This document shows, one piece after another, positions 20,634 to 34,194 of a DNA stretch of 64,000 nucleotides. This stretch comes from Lichtheimia corymbifera B2541. Its lineage: Eukaryota > Mucoromycota > Mucoromycetes > Mucorales > Lichtheimiaceae. The notes below the pieces were generated by a model. It was given only the letters and a program-made list of their open reading frames with translations. It was not told the DNA's origin and made no database searches. The stretch covers positions 186,001 through 250,000 of the forward strand of contig JNEU01000881.1 of assembly GCA_000697475.1 (NCBI GenBank). Reading direction: 5' to 3'. The translations under genes were made by a program, and so were the position numbers. How positions within the stretch are numbered: the first letter of the stretch is position 1; each line of letters starts with the position of its first letter.

Positions 20634-21966
20634 ATGGACAACTCTGCCCGACAATCAGAACCAAGTTCCTCATTACCGATTGACGACTCGGCAATGCGTC
20701 CTCCAAGTCGAAATGGCAGTCGTGAATCCACAGCCCACACACATGAGAGTTATGCACACAGCACTGCAGAGCGGCCGTCTCCATACCGAGTCCGCTTGTT
20801 TGTTCTAAGCGGCGCTTGGCGTCGTTTATCCCGAGCAAGACGAGTCGTTATCCTGTCGTCGATAGTGATTGTAATAGCACAGGTATTGAATGATATCATA
20901 TGGAACTAGATATGTCTAGTAATACGCATATAGCTCATCAGCATCATCATTGCATTGGTCGATCCCACGAGCGCACTCTGTGATAGGCCGCTGGATATCT
21001 TTTTGATAGTATACCTTGTACGCTCAGTCGTCAACCTTCCTCTGATCCTTTATCACCATCTTCGTCCTCCACGATCAGGCAACCAAGATACCGAAAATGA
21101 CAATGAACGACGAGTCGAATGGACAGATCGGTAAGCAAAAAGGGTGGTTGGGTATCTTAATCAGAACAGCATGAACTCATATGAACCTCAGCTTGAAGTC
21201 ATTATTCGATATTTTCGGCATTGTGTGGTTCATTATCGGCAACTACTTTATCTTCACCTCTGGTCAATGCGCTCAAAGTTCACCCACTTTATTCTACACA
21301 ACACTCGTATGGATACTTTTGGGATATGGTCTTGTCGTCGTGCCACTCTTCCTTTGCATTTCAGTCATATTTTGCCTTCCTTGTGTATTAGGTATGTTTT
21401 ATGGGTCAAGTTGGAAAAACGAAGGATGATGATGGCGTTATACCAACATCATGTATAGTTTTGATGCGTATGCTACGTCTTGGATATGCGTCAGGTCTTG
21501 TAAGCGGTGCAAGCAAGGCAGAAGTGGAAGCGATCCCCGTGTTCAGGTACAATGCAGCAGATGGAGGAGAAGAAAGCACCCAAACAAGCACACCTTCACA
21601 ACAACAGCAACCACAAAAGAAAACCAAGAAACGAGCATCCTTCTTTCGATACATGCTTCGGCGACCACAGGAACAAGAGAACAGCGATGTGGTTTACGAT
21701 CCTATTACTATTACACCAGTTGAAGATGCCGTTTGTTCCATATGCCTCTCTGAATACGAACACGGTGATCTCGTTTGCAAATTACGGTAAGCCACCATGG
21801 ATGCTATATTGTACGACTGGCTGATCATCCTCTTTGTTGATACGTATTTAGGTGTGGACATCATTATCACAGGGATTGCGTACATGAATGGCTCTTGCTG
21901 AATTCAAGCTGTCCTCTCTGCAAGCGGGATTTCCGAAAAGAAGACTCTGTAGATGACGCTGTATAG
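20634..21966 (+). CDS. Membrane-anchored RING-H2 E3 ubiquitin ligase-like protein
   Basis: Five exons from the ATG at 20634. The N terminus is polar (serine-rich). Membrane segments follow: VVILSSIVIVIAQ continuing into exon 2, DIFLIVYLV, LFDIFGIVWFIIGNYFIF and VWILLGYGLVVVPLFLCIS, about four spans in all. After a Q/T-rich linker, the C terminus carries a RING-H2 finger: CSICLSEYEHGDLVCKL, then CGHHYHRDC, then SCPLCKRDF. The order of ligands is C3-H2-C3, the E2-binding module of RING ligases. The stop is TAG at 21964-21966. Multi-span RING-H2 proteins of this kind act in membrane-protein quality control or endomembrane sorting. The substrate is unknown. Confidence 0.8.
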
Positions 21967-22222
21967 TACCCCACATATGGATTGGATTGTAATATAATGA
22001 TTGCTTTTGCTTGATGGAAAATATAAAATGTAATGCATTCAGCCCCTCAATTGATTGGTTTATAAATGGCGTCGCGTGCCCATTTTAGTCATGAATTACA
22101 TGTCGATTTATATACATTAGCTTCTCTAGCTAGTTTTCAGCCGGTGCATCTTGTTCCAAGGGGTAGTTTTAGCCATCACCAGCGTCACTTAGTTTATACG
22201 AAAAAAGTGACGAGTGGTGCGT

Positions 22223-23759
22223 TTAGAGAATAAATGTATTCAGATTCTCATTCAAAATGATATCTGATACAGCATACATCACATGCTCCAAAAGTTTGCT
22301 GTCGGTGGCGTCTGTGTAATGACAATAAATGCGTTTTGAAGGGTTGTGATTCAATCGTTGGAATCGCTTGCGGAAATATATGCATGTCTGATCAACATCA
22401 TCGTCAGGACCTATGAGTTCCACCAGATCAGCTCTCGGTTTAATGCCCATAGAACCTGCCTTTAAATACCTTGGTAATCGGGAAAGTATTGCGATATAGG
22501 AGAGACTTTGATCTTCTCACGGAATATATCGATCTTGTTCAAAAAGAGAATGATCGATGTTTTTACGAACCATGGTGAATTGCATATGCTGTCGAAAAGC
22601 ATAAGAGCTTCCAGCATCTACATTTCATATATAAGTCTTGTACATCATCTATCTAGAGGTTTTTGCAAACTCACTTGGTTCTACGCGTTCAGATTTTGTC
22701 AGTGTATGCTGTGATGGATCGACAGGCTAGTATTTAAGGCACTTACTGAATCCCTATCCTCAACCAGGCACTGGTCGTATCCACTGATCGCAACAACAAA
22801 TAGGATAGCAGTTACGTTATCAAAGCAATGTATCCTATGTATCGAGTAATGGATGAGTAAGGCCATATATGGGGGAGTGACTGAAAATCGATGATTTTTG
22901 AATACCATTTCTTTCGTTCGCTCCGTTGACCACCAACATCCACCATGCGATAGGTTAAAGGTCCCAAATGAAAGATAGTCTCAACGATCCCTGTAGTCTT
23001 TGCGCGACATCGGATGATATCTTGGTCCGTAGGCAGGTATTCTGGTTCCCACAAGCGATCCAATTGGGTATAAAAGCTAAGTAACCACTCTCGGGATTTA
23101 GATGCCACTCACTCACATCACCATCACTAATAATTGAGACTTACTACGGAACATTATCATGAAGAGCAAATGAATTTCCATGTTCATACGCACTCTGTAT
23201 TCCTTCATCCGCCCAAAGTTTCTTAAGGATATCGAGATAATCAGGAGGAAAAGGCTCATCTTTAGCCAATGGTGGCATTTCTCGAAAGTAACCCCGTGCG
23301 TCTTCCTAGAGTGATTGGATGGTATATCTTGAGAACCTTTGTTAATAGTGCAGGTAGTATCACAGGGTACCTGGAGTTGCTTATCATGTATTTCTATATC
23401 GAGTTGTTGTACGATCTCGAGTAGCGTTTGCATGATACTGAAAATATTGCTAAACACAATGACACGGTAGCTTTCTCGTTCCGATGCACTAAATCCAGCT
23501 GCGTGTAACAGACGCATTTGCTTCAACACGGTCGATTTCCCTGATTCACCAGCACCTGAACAAAATATCCCTTTTTAGTTTTCTCACTCTCTCTCACACA
23601 CACGCGTCAATAGGATAGAGGGACGTCATTTTTACCGAGTAATAATAGCTTGACCTCTGTCTTCATGCGACGTTCGTCGGTCTTGATCTGCTTGTCAATG
23701 GAGCGATTGGTCTCAATTTCGTGGACATCGAGACTCTCTTTTGCACAGCATTGTCCCAT
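22223..23759 (-). CDS. Heterotrimeric G-protein alpha subunit
   Basis: A multi-exon gene starting MGQCCAKES at 23759. Glycine-2 and adjacent cysteines fit N-myristoylation and palmitoylation. The P-loop [14 protein letters not shown] is split by an intron. Switch I ([14 protein letters not shown]) carries the catalytic arginine. Switch II is [13 protein letters not shown]. The guanine-specificity motif is FLNKIDIF. The last exon contains the G5 region, here YTDATDS where most alpha subunits have TCATDT. The C terminus is [10 protein letters not shown], lacking the cysteine at position -4 that pertussis toxin modifies in Gi-like proteins. It would couple a seven-span receptor to a cAMP or MAPK pathway. 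The insert around [18 protein letters not shown] follows the usual pre-G5 position. Confidence 0.9.
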
Positions 23760-24093
23760 GGCGAATCGAGCAAACACCCAAGACTTTCAAGAAGAAAAGA
23801 TATCTCCTTGCACCTTGTTCCAAAACCGCATGCATCCCCGTTTTAATATCAACTGCTTGTAGCATATGTAAGTTTTCGTGAGAGAGTTAGTTTGCTAAGG
23901 ACTCGTTGATAGGATGGTTGCTATGTTACTATGACATTGGCTCGCGCCTCTTTCAAACGGTTTGCTATCTAGAAACTTCCATGCATCTTCACATAATAAC
24001 CCCTCTATCCAGAAAGAATAGCTAGATTTGATGGCCCAATGTAGATAAAAATGCAATGTAAAATGTATTATAAAGCTAATATGATGATATGTG
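23760..24093. other. Intergenic, G-alpha promoter and UTP20 3' end
   Basis: About 330 AT-rich bases. No gene or repeat seen. Confidence 0.5.
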
Positions 24094-27000
24094 TCTATGA
24101 TCTCTTTTGTTGCTTTTGTCGTTTGCGAGCTTTCTTTCTAGCTGCTATTTCTGGGTTGGCGACAGCTTCAATAGCACGTTTGGCCTTGCGTTCTTCTCGT
24201 GCATCAAGGTTGCGTTGGCGAACACGTTGATATGCTGCAAAATAGATTGTTGAGCCCGCCTGCTTTTGTAATAGCTGGAGTACTTGATTTGCTAACTGCT
24301 TCAGCTCATCTATAAAACCAGAGTATCAATAAATGCTTCATTCGACTTGTAATGTAACTTTGATCTCTTACCAAATCCTTCCACCTTGGTCTTATCATCA
24401 TTGGTAATCTTGTACATAGGAGCAATCATGGTTACCAGATATGGCGGTAATTCATCACTGGGCACGTGATTGGCGACAGCAGCAAACCATTTAAAGATTG
24501 ACGCACGCTGAAATAGACAATCAAAAATGTTAATGGATGTTCATTGTTAAAAGTGCTAATTGCTCGCTTACCATTCGATGACCTGTTGTATTAGATCCAC
24601 CACGAGCCACAAAAGAGAACCGTCGGAGCATCCAGTAATGGGCATTGTGCTTGATAGGTTGATCAAGTTTACTTGTGCTTGCTTCATCCGTAGCTGTTGT
24701 TTCATCGGCTTTGTTTGAAGTCTCCATATCCATCGTATCTTCTTCAGGTGGTAAATAAAAGAAGCACTTGCTGATAAACACAAGATTGCGTAAGACTTGA
24801 TTTGATTGCTCGTCTGTGAGATATTCGCTTTTGAGCTGCTGTAAGAATCGCATTGTGATATCACGCAAGTTCTTCTTTTGCAGGAATTCGCAAGGCTGAC
24901 CATCGGTATAGGTGCGATGTTCGGGATCGATACCCGAGAAATAGGAGCCAAATAACCGTGCTGTCGATATACGAATCCATGTATGGGGATGAACAAGCAA
25001 CTCTGATACCAGTTCCCAAAATTCGGTGTCCCGCACGAGATCAGGGAACAAGGTGGCAATCTTGCTTGCAGTATTGAGTGCATAGTAAACCACTTCCCAA
25101 GGAATATCCACTTCCATATCATCCGTCTCGGCTTCTTCTTGATCCACCATCTCTTCTTCTTGATTCTCTTGAAGAATTCGTGTAATCCGAGGCATCACAT
25201 TAGATGCAAGTGACTTTGATGAATCTCCGAGTACATCGATAATTAATCCATATACTTGACAGGCCGCACGTTGCAGATTTTCCTTGCCTTGCTGATCGGA
25301 CCAGGTGTTCAAAAGTCGGTACATGACCTCCAACTTGTCATCAGTACAACGAGCTGCAAGTTGCTTAATTAATTCAGCGGACATTTCACGACATCTGGCA
25401 GAATCATCGTTGATCAAGCGTAACACCAAACCCAGGAACATTGGCTCGACAAACTGCAAGAGGATCTGATCACCAAACTTATCAATGACTTGATGCAATA
25501 ATTCCATCACCGATACACGACCACTCTCATGAACATATTCAAGGTTCTTGATTACGAAGCTCATTTGCAGCTTGAGACGCTCTTGGCTTTGGGGATAGTC
25601 CATAAGGAAGGCAAAGTATGTGGCACGTGCTTGATCACGTATCTCACGAGCTTGATTTGTCACCATCACTTGGGAGATGCGATCCACCAAATCGTAGAGC
25701 TCAGGGGCCATGATCTTACGTGAAATGATAGCTCGGATCAAACCAAACACCGTGCTTTGTCGTTCTGGTTCTTCGATATCAGGCTGGATGGTCACAATCA
25801 AGTACACAAGCTGGTTATCAGTGATTTTCCAAGTAGGATCACGAATGCACACCGTCAAAAGCTTGATACAATTTTGTACTGTCTCCGATTTTGTAGTGCT
25901 AGCTTGCTTGATCAATTGGAAGTTCCGCTTAATGACCACTGGCATCAATCGTTTCAGGGAAGGTAGAGGGTAACGCATCAAAAGACGCATGACTTTGCAA
26001 GCAAGGATGACATTTGGCACGTGACTTGAATGCATGGTGTTGACAACCGTCGCAGCGAATGGATCCAATTTTTGTACATGGCTTTCGTCTTTACCATCAA
26101 ACTTGTCTCGACGAAGCGCTGTATGGAAAAGTGACAAACCAAAGGCGACAAATCGATATGCGTTGGCTTTGTAATGATCCACAGGGCCAGTACCAGGTCG
26201 CTTCAATTGCACCTCATAATTCTTCTCAAGCTGGCTCTTCTCCACGTTAGCCTTGGGTTTGACCTTGAATGCATCCAAATTTTCAGTCACCAAAGCGGAT
26301 GAGAAGTCGAGAAGATCCAATGATCCGAATTCTGGATTCTGCACCAAACCGGTCGATACACGTTTCAAGATATTGTCCACCTTGTTCAGCACCTTGAGAC
26401 TTTGGGTTTCAGCCATGATATCACGAAGAGGAACAAGCATCACGTAAATGTTGTTGAAATGGATGACTTTGCTCAACTGCTCAAACGTGCCCAAACTCTT
26501 TTGATTCTTTGCTTCCTTGGTCTTTCCAGTCATTTCATCAGCTTCCTTTTCTTGTCCAGTGGCACCAAATACATCATTCACAAGCACTTGAACGATATCC
26601 TCGAGGCAGTGATCAAGGCCACCAACACTGACATGTGGAATGGTCTTGCTGATGAGCATGTTCACAGTGTAGCCAAGCACATGAAGCTCGTATCCTTTAG
26701 TCAATGCTGTACGCAGCTCCTTGATAATAAACGACAAATAGGCGGGTCCCAAAAAGGCATTGATTTTGATGAGGGTCTCCCGAATGATATCACGGACATC
26801 TTGAGCACGGCTACGAATCATTTGACAAAGACTGATCAACAACGAAGGAAGGTTGATACGCATGGTTCGCTCAGGAAGTCTACGCAACAACTTGGCAATA
26901 CCAAGGGCAACTGGCATACGAATAATGACGGATTTGCGGCTCTTGGTGTTGAGTAGATATTTGTTCAATTGCGGAAGCATCTTTGTGATAACCATATCAT

Positions 27001-30000
27001 GGATCTTCTCAGCATGGCTCTTTGATTCCTTCGCCTGGGGTTCATTGTCATCTTGCTTTTCAGCTTCTTCTTCCTTTTTGTGTTGATTCATGAGCTGCTC
27101 AGAAGAACGGAATTCGATCGTGGTCTTTTGCCGGCCCACAACCTTTGCTGCCATTTCATCCGATACTTCCACATCTTGTAAATCAAAGTGGAAAGCATCC
27201 AAGATACCAGCAACAATTCTCACGTAAAGGCGTTCCATCTCCTCCTTTTGAGTGACGAGCTCCATATACTGCTTGAAAAGTTGATAATATTGGCTCCACT
27301 TGAGTTGACGTGCTAGAGCCGAGATAGCTTCAACGGTACGGCTCACCAAATTATGCTCAGTGACCCGGTTGGATTCATAGAAAAATGCTGTGACAAGAGG
27401 AACCAGTACGCCATTGATAGTGGAACTGCCAAAGACACCGGTATCAGCAATCTCAGCCAAACGAACAAGGGCACGCTCTCGTCGATGAAGCTGCATATGA
27501 TATACGTTGTTGAAAAAGTTGGCTTCCTCATCACCATCGACAAGCAATGGAACCATATCAGAAAAGATTGGCATTGTTGGGAATGTCTTGACAGCGGTAT
27601 CGAGCACACCAACAAACTCAACACGGATGAGCTCCACTCGATTGACCAATCCTCGCTTGATGGCAGGATACACGATATGGTTGACGTATCCAGTCAACTT
27701 TTCATATTCCTTCTCGTCGTCCTTTTTACCATTGACAGATCTCAAGAACACGTTCATGCAGTTTGTAGCAGCTCCACGGACAGCCATTTCATCGACATCA
27801 TGCATGTTGTGGATAAATTGATGCAAAAGTGGAAGCCAATGATGGTGATTGAAGTCGGAATGTAACTCGTCAGCGATAGTATTGAGTGCATCAAGCATGC
27901 GATCATAATCGGGCTCGTCAAGTCGCTTTTGGGAATATGAATTGAGATCTTCAATGAGCTTTCCCACCTTGCTCAAAGCTGGATTCACTTGTACGAACGC
28001 CTTGAAAAGTTGTTGTAGTGATACACGGCATTCTCGGCTACGTAGTGTCGAGAAAAGTAGCGAAGCAGTGTTGTAGTATTGGTGATAAAGCACTGAATCG
28101 CATTCGAATCCAGGGATAATTGGAATAAGCTTGGCCCACAATTCCAATACATGGTTCTTTGTCGTTTCAGGAATCTGCCGGCTTGGTTTCCGCAAACTTG
28201 GAAGCAATACATCAACAATGACCGCTGCCTGTTCGCCATTTTGAGTGAAGGGTGCTAGTCGAGAGACAATGACAATTTCTCTAATCGTATACTGGCTGGT
28301 ACCGAATGTGGCATCATCCTTCGATTGGGTAAGGCGGAAATGCAAGTTCTCAAGCAACACGTCGACGTAAGGCAATATCATGCGTTCCTTCAGTGTATCA
28401 TCCTCATCACGATCGCAGGCGTCAAGAATGGCTTCAATGATACCCAGAATGGTAGAAAGATTCGATTCGATAATCTTCTTTGCACCCAACACCTTGATCA
28501 TCTGGGGCAGTAATGATTCCTCCCAATCAATAAAGTAAGCTAGGCGTTCCTTGCGATCCGTCCATGTAGCAAACAATGCCAAAATAGGTGCTCTGTTAAG
28601 TGCTGCTTCGTTGGGTAGACCAGGAACTCGTGGAGCAACAAATGTGCTAAAGATAGCTGGCAAATAGGGGCTGAAATCAAATTCACCATGCAATCTGAAA
28701 AGTTCAATAAGGCGTTGTAAAGCTTCATTGTTGATCGCTCTTAATTGATTGCTTTGATGAGTGTCACCGCCGCGCTGTGTGTATTTGCCGATATACAACA
28801 AAATCTTCATGAATGGAGACAAGAATGGAATGATCTTGGAGCTCATCGTGGCCATCAACCCCTTCAAGAGATCGAGGAAGGCATTGTGTCGTCCAAAGGG
28901 TATATCCTGCATGATGCGATCACCTTCATCAGCCAGACTGAATTCGATAATCTTGCCATTTTCATCCTTCATTTCATCCGAGATCTGAAGAATCGATTTG
29001 TAGCCTGCCAATGGCAAATCAAAGAAATACTGAATCTCTTCGTCTTTGCAGAAAACAAGCGAGTCGAGAATAGCCACCTTACGATTGGATTTGACTGCAC
29101 GCTGGGCATAACGACCATATAAGATCCGCATAACAACCGGCATCAGCCCACGTCGATGAGCAGGATCAATCATAGCCTGTTCTTCGTTGCCAAGGAACAT
29201 CATCAATTCATCACGGAATTGCTCCTCATCGAGAAGGTTGCGAAGGTGATCACCGTATTGGCGCACATGACGATCTTTCCATGCCAAAAGACATTCGAGA
29301 GCTGCTTTTTGAAGTTTGGTGTCGCTCTTCGCTATCAAGCGCATAAAGATGGCATGCAACTCATTGCTCATGTACATGCTGCGAGGATTGGAAAAGGCCG
29401 CAAAAAGATCGAGCCATGCAAATAGCTTGCTTTTGACAACAGCTTTGTTGCGAGGTAAGAGTGCCAAATCATGCGATTCTCGATCAATATCCATGCTGTC
29501 ATCCTGTGCCTCTCCTTGTTCTTGGGTATCTTGCTCCATCAAGTCGTCGCTTTCTAATGCAGTCTTATATTCAACATCGAGGAATGACATGAACAAAGGA
29601 ATGAGCTGCTCTCCATGCTTCTCGGCAATCGTTGTGGTGCGTTTGAATGACTGAATGATCAACTTGTAATAATTCCAATAATCCATGTATGCATCTTCTT
29701 GATGAGAGAGCTATATCATAGAATCAATTAATATCAACATCCGCTCGATACCATTGACATAAGCAAAATATATGTACCTTAATAAAGAGAAGTGCAAATT
29801 CTGTTGAAGCTTCATCTCGGATTGCTGTTAAGGCCTGGTCTGCAACAGTACGATGCTTGTTCAAGTTTGGACACTCGAATGAAATGTTGCCGATTTTACT
29901 TGCTTGTCCAGTCTTGATATCTGGTTCCTCAGCGTATCTCGCAAAAGCCTTTTTGGAAAAGCCATCATATACAAGCTGTGCCTGGTCGTCAAACTTGGAA

Positions 30001-33000
30001 AGCTCTTTGAAGCACACATCCCAGTATTGTTCCTCATTCAATTCAGCGCATTCCGCAAGCAAATTGATCGCTTCATCCCACATGGGTCGTAGATGGATAT
30101 TCAACAAGCCTAGTGGAAAATCAGTTAATTCTACATACAATGCCCATAATGTCGCTTATACATACCAAGGGCCATCCGCAATGGAAAATCGTGATACAAG
30201 GCTGGCAATCGCCCAGTGCGTGCAATAATAGTAAGCTTTTGAGTATACATGATCTTGTCACGGAAATCTTGCAATGATAGTTCTGCTTCTTCGAGATCAG
30301 TTGCAACATGTGCCAGCTCGCATGGTTCGTCTTCACGGTGTTGGCTGTCTTTGATCATCAAAGGTTGGTCATATAATGCGAGGATCTTGCAAGTGTAAAG
30401 GCGGCAGTTGGGTTGATACGAAGACAAGTTGCATTTCAACAAAGGATAGATGTTGGTCAACTGTTCTGTGCTGAACTTGTCATTGTTCGTTGAGCTATAT
30501 TGAGAGCTTGTTAGCACTAGCACATATCAACTCTCCCCATATCCCGTATATATATACCTGGATCGCAAATGGTCAAGATACTGGAAAACACCTCGAAGAA
30601 CAACCTCGTTACGTCCATGGGTCTTCAATAGCTGATTCACAAATTTGTCATAGAAATCCTCTGTTGATGCTGCAGTGTTGCCGCTGGTTGTGATGAGCTT
30701 TGTAATTGTTTCAATGCAATAGCCAATAAGCACTTGGAGAACGAAATTCTTGTGAGCGACTACGAAGCTGGTATTGATGACTGCGTCGTCTTCCTCGTTG
30801 GATGTGATGAAATCGTCAAGTGAATCAATCAAATGGACAATGGCGGGGATAGCGGATTCAGGAAGGTGAACATGCTGAAGCAAGGACAACGAAGCAGAGA
30901 GAAAAGTGATGGCAGATGAATCAGCTGAATCACGTTCCTAAATACAAAGTTAACATCCAGTTGAATCTGAAAACCTTCCCTTTCTTACCTTTGAAAAATC
31001 AAGGCTATTAAGCGTATCACGTTCGCTTGTCCAGTCATACGTATCAGAGAGAACTTGTAACAGCTTATTGGGCACCGTGTTTGTTGGAAATCGTACAAGA
31101 CCTTCGGGCGTAATAAAGGATGAAAGATGATCTTCAGGCAGGTCGAGTGCACCAGAGGAAGTAATCTGCGAAAGTAATAAGATGGTCTGTCTAGGATGTG
31201 TTTCAATCTTGGCAGCCGTGTATCTAGTGTTGACAGTAAGCATCATAAGGTATGTAACGTAACATTTTCAACATACCTGACAAGATAGGGACCAGCAGCT
31301 TGAGCAAAATCATTCCATTCCAACTTTGACAAACCAAGGAAGAAGCCATAAACAAGGTCGACGTTGTCAAAAGCAATCACAGATTCAAGCACCATACGAA
31401 CACCGCTCAAGACACTCTTAAGTGAACCGAGTGTCAAGATACCAGCGACTACATTGAGAGCTTCACTGTAAAGATAATCGGAGTAGACGTTGCTGGGTTG
31501 TGCAAATACGGGTTGTGCAACACGCTGCATACGTTGTACGATCGGCACAAAGTCTAATTTCACAATAAGCATTGGAGGTATGTAAATAGTCTAAACACCC
31601 AATTACCTTTGACCCGTTTGCCTTTGCGCACAGTCACCATTACGTTAAGTATAGAAAGGAGAACGGCTGTCTTGATCTCATCCAACTTTGGTGATTCAAG
31701 CTGACTATCCAGATTTGCAAGGACCATATCAATAATAGGCATAAGATGTTCTGCGTTGGCATGGTGAATCAAAAGCAACGTCGATTTCTGCAGTACACCA
31801 ACAAGAGGATGTGATTCTATATTCAAAATGTTATTATCAGAGCTTCCATTGCCATTAATACACTTACGTAATTGATCAACCGGCATCTCATGATTAAGAA
31901 TCTGTGTCAATAATTCATTGTAGATAGGCTCCGCTTTGGTATGGAGTCGATGGTCAATTTGCTACATAATGCGATTAATTTAGTATTCTCATTGTGAATA
32001 TCACGTGATCGCCACCACTTTAAATACCTTCATGCTCTCAAAGAACAGCATTGATAAACCCTCGATGTATTCCTCGGTTCCATTTTCAAGCAACGATTCC
32101 AAGATATGTTTGATGAGATCTGCCAGCTTCTCTTTGCGTGCTTTCCGCATCAAGAATGCAAATGCTTCTGCGGTATATCGTCGAATATGAGCTCGCACAT
32201 GTTGATCTTTGCCCAAAAGATGACACATTTTGCTATTTCAAAAAGGAGGATTTAGCTACCTGTAATCTGCTCATGTATAAAACAAGGGATACTTACGAGA
32301 ATACATCGCATAAGTCGTTGAGAAGTTGCCTTGAAAGATATTTGAAGAGATATGCCATAGAGTTGAAGAGGGACTGTGTGTGACGTTGGATTATGTTAGT
32401 CAAATCCTTATCTTGTCTTGTACAACACATTTTACATACCTCGATGACAACCACGTCTCGTCGTGCAGCCAATGGGAGCATGTGCGTAAAAATTTGCATA
32501 AAGTAAGGATAGAATTCCCCTTCCAGATCTTTGGCTAATTTGGTCACCAAACTATACAAGAAGAAAAAAGCCCCTCAGTCAATATATACTCGTCGTAACC
32601 AAGATCCTCCCAGCAACTTACTCTAATATTCCATCCAATGCCATGCTCTCTTCAACTTGTAAATGCTCGACCAAGACTTCGATAATCTTTTCCTTGTTAT
32701 AGACAATGGAAGGTAGCGTCCTGCAGAGAGGTGCCATCTCCTTGAAGAACGTTTGGAAATGCCTTGAGCGGTTAAGCTCTTTCCACTCCATAAGCGACTC
32801 GTAGAAAAAGGAATCATGCTCGTCCGGGTTGTCGCTGACTATCCGCGATCGCCGTAATACGTCGACTTTGATACTCTCCACACGTTGGTTAAAGCTTTGA
32901 AACTATAGAGACAACCAGAGTTAGTTTATCGACCTACACCATTCAACAAGTCCTTTTTTGCTCACCTTGAATCGCCTATCTTTAGTGCGTTCAAGCGTCT

Positions 33001-33025
33001 CCGGGTTATCGACCAATTCAGTCAT
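24094..33025 (-). CDS. UTP20: UTP20, small-subunit processome HEAT-repeat protein
   Basis: The largest gene here, spanning about 8.9 kb. The start at 33025 gives MTELVDNPETLERTKDRRFK. The 5' part is cut into many small exons (33025 to about 29720), then one uninterrupted exon of about 5.15 kb (29686-24530) encodes most of the protein, and the last two or three exons (to 24094) end in a lysine/arginine-rich tail (ARKKARKRQKQQKRS). The whole protein is helical HEAT-repeat-like, with an acidic insert (ESDDLMEQDTQEQGEAQD) and the RRGLMPVVMRILYGRYAQRA segment that is conserved in Utp20/DRIM. Estimated length is about 2,650-2,700 residues, close to the human protein. Utp20 is part of the U3-containing 90S pre-ribosome and is needed for 18S rRNA maturation in the nucleolus. 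The contrast between a fragmented 5' half and an intron-poor 3' half is notable. Confidence 0.92.
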
Positions 33026-34194
33026 CGCAGCAGATCAAATGATAGAATAATATACAATGCAGGAGAAGGAAGGGGGGCGATGCTGGGTAATGGACAAGAT
33101 CAAATGCAACACATGGAGTGAGATCGATCTACAACAGGTCGTCGTCCCGATCCAAGGAATAACACTGTCAAGTCACGGTGGCGGGATTCTGGATTTGTTT
33201 CGCACGAGGTGTCAAGCCCAGCCAAGTCGCATGTAATCGCGTGTAACGTACGATAACTGCACCATGCATCAATCGTCCATGGTGATAGCATCAAGGTCAA
33301 GTTGACAACGAATACATAAGAACAAAGGCCCCTTTTTCCACGCGTTGTATATATCCAATCCCTTCCAACACATGTACCAAAATAATATTCAGAACCTTAT
33401 CGATAGGCATTCGTTTGTATTGACACAAATTGATACACGTAAATAAAGAAGCTTCTATACAATGGCTATCTGCTGTCCACGTAAAAAAAGGCTGCAAGAC
33501 AGGTTGCTGCAAGGATGGATGATGATAATTAACGTTACGGAGGCATGTAAGTAGACAACAACCTGCAATCAAGATTTATGAACGTATGTGTATGGTAATA
33601 ATAATGGATAGGCATTTCGCACTAGGATGTAACCACTCTTTGCTCACAATAAAGATATACTACATATTAATGGCTGTATATTCCCGCTCTTTCTTTGTAA
33701 ATAAAGAGGATCGTTATATGCAGAGTACAATTACTTTCGACCCTACTTGATAATACGATGCATGAGGATTCTTTTGAGTAGTAACAAAGAGGGAAGCTTG
33801 TGTGATGGATTTCGGGGATGCTAAACAATGAATGTATAACGATGGTTCATTCTCCTCCTGTGATTCTGAAGCCTACATACGACTTTTACAAGTAGATGTT
33901 GTGCCATTACTAAGCATTAATGACCAGTGCATGTGCAAATGGTGCTCCCATTTTCTTTGTTATCTATGCATGCCAACTGGAAGGCTGTCGACAACATGGC
34001 TGCCCAAACTCTCTTTTTTCTTGTATGATGGATAAGCCTTTTCACAAGCAGTAATCGACCCATCAAAGCATATTGCATGAATATCACCATCAAGCGGTAA
34101 GCCAATCACATTGTGTGCGAACAGGACGCCAATTTTATTCAACACCCTCCCAGCATATGTAAAAGGTCATTCAGATCTCTTTCTAACGTTCACC
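33026..34194. other. Gap between UTP20 and ACBD6 with a coding-like relic
   Basis: About 1.17 kb between two divergent genes. The part at 33297-33572 has a conserved-looking minus-strand exon described separately. The stretch 33950-34140 also reads open on the minus strand (LPLDGDIHAICFDGSI) but runs into the ACBD6 start region. The rest shows nothing clear. Confidence 0.45.
33297..33572 (-). pseudogene. E2F/DP-like winged-helix exon, probably a gene relic
   Basis: A minus-strand frame without an ATG. Its likely exon begins after TTGCAG near 33513. It reads ADSHCIEASLFTCINL, then a helix-turn-like DKVLNIILVHVLEGIGYIQR, ending in FVLMYSLST. The VLEGIGYI core and the order of segments resemble the recognition helix and wing of E2F/DP domains (consensus around NVLEGIGLIEK). 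The usual RRIYD basic signature is not clear. The segment at 33431-33475 recurs, in coding frame, at 63958-64000. There is no start codon and no confident upstream exon, so I call it a relic or fragment. It could also be an exon of a live gene I failed to assemble. The E2F link is an inference from a short match. Confidence 0.35.

Noticed and set aside
28745..29122. Plus-strand frame inside UTP20
   Set aside because: Antisense shadow of a well-supported long exon; no family resemblance.
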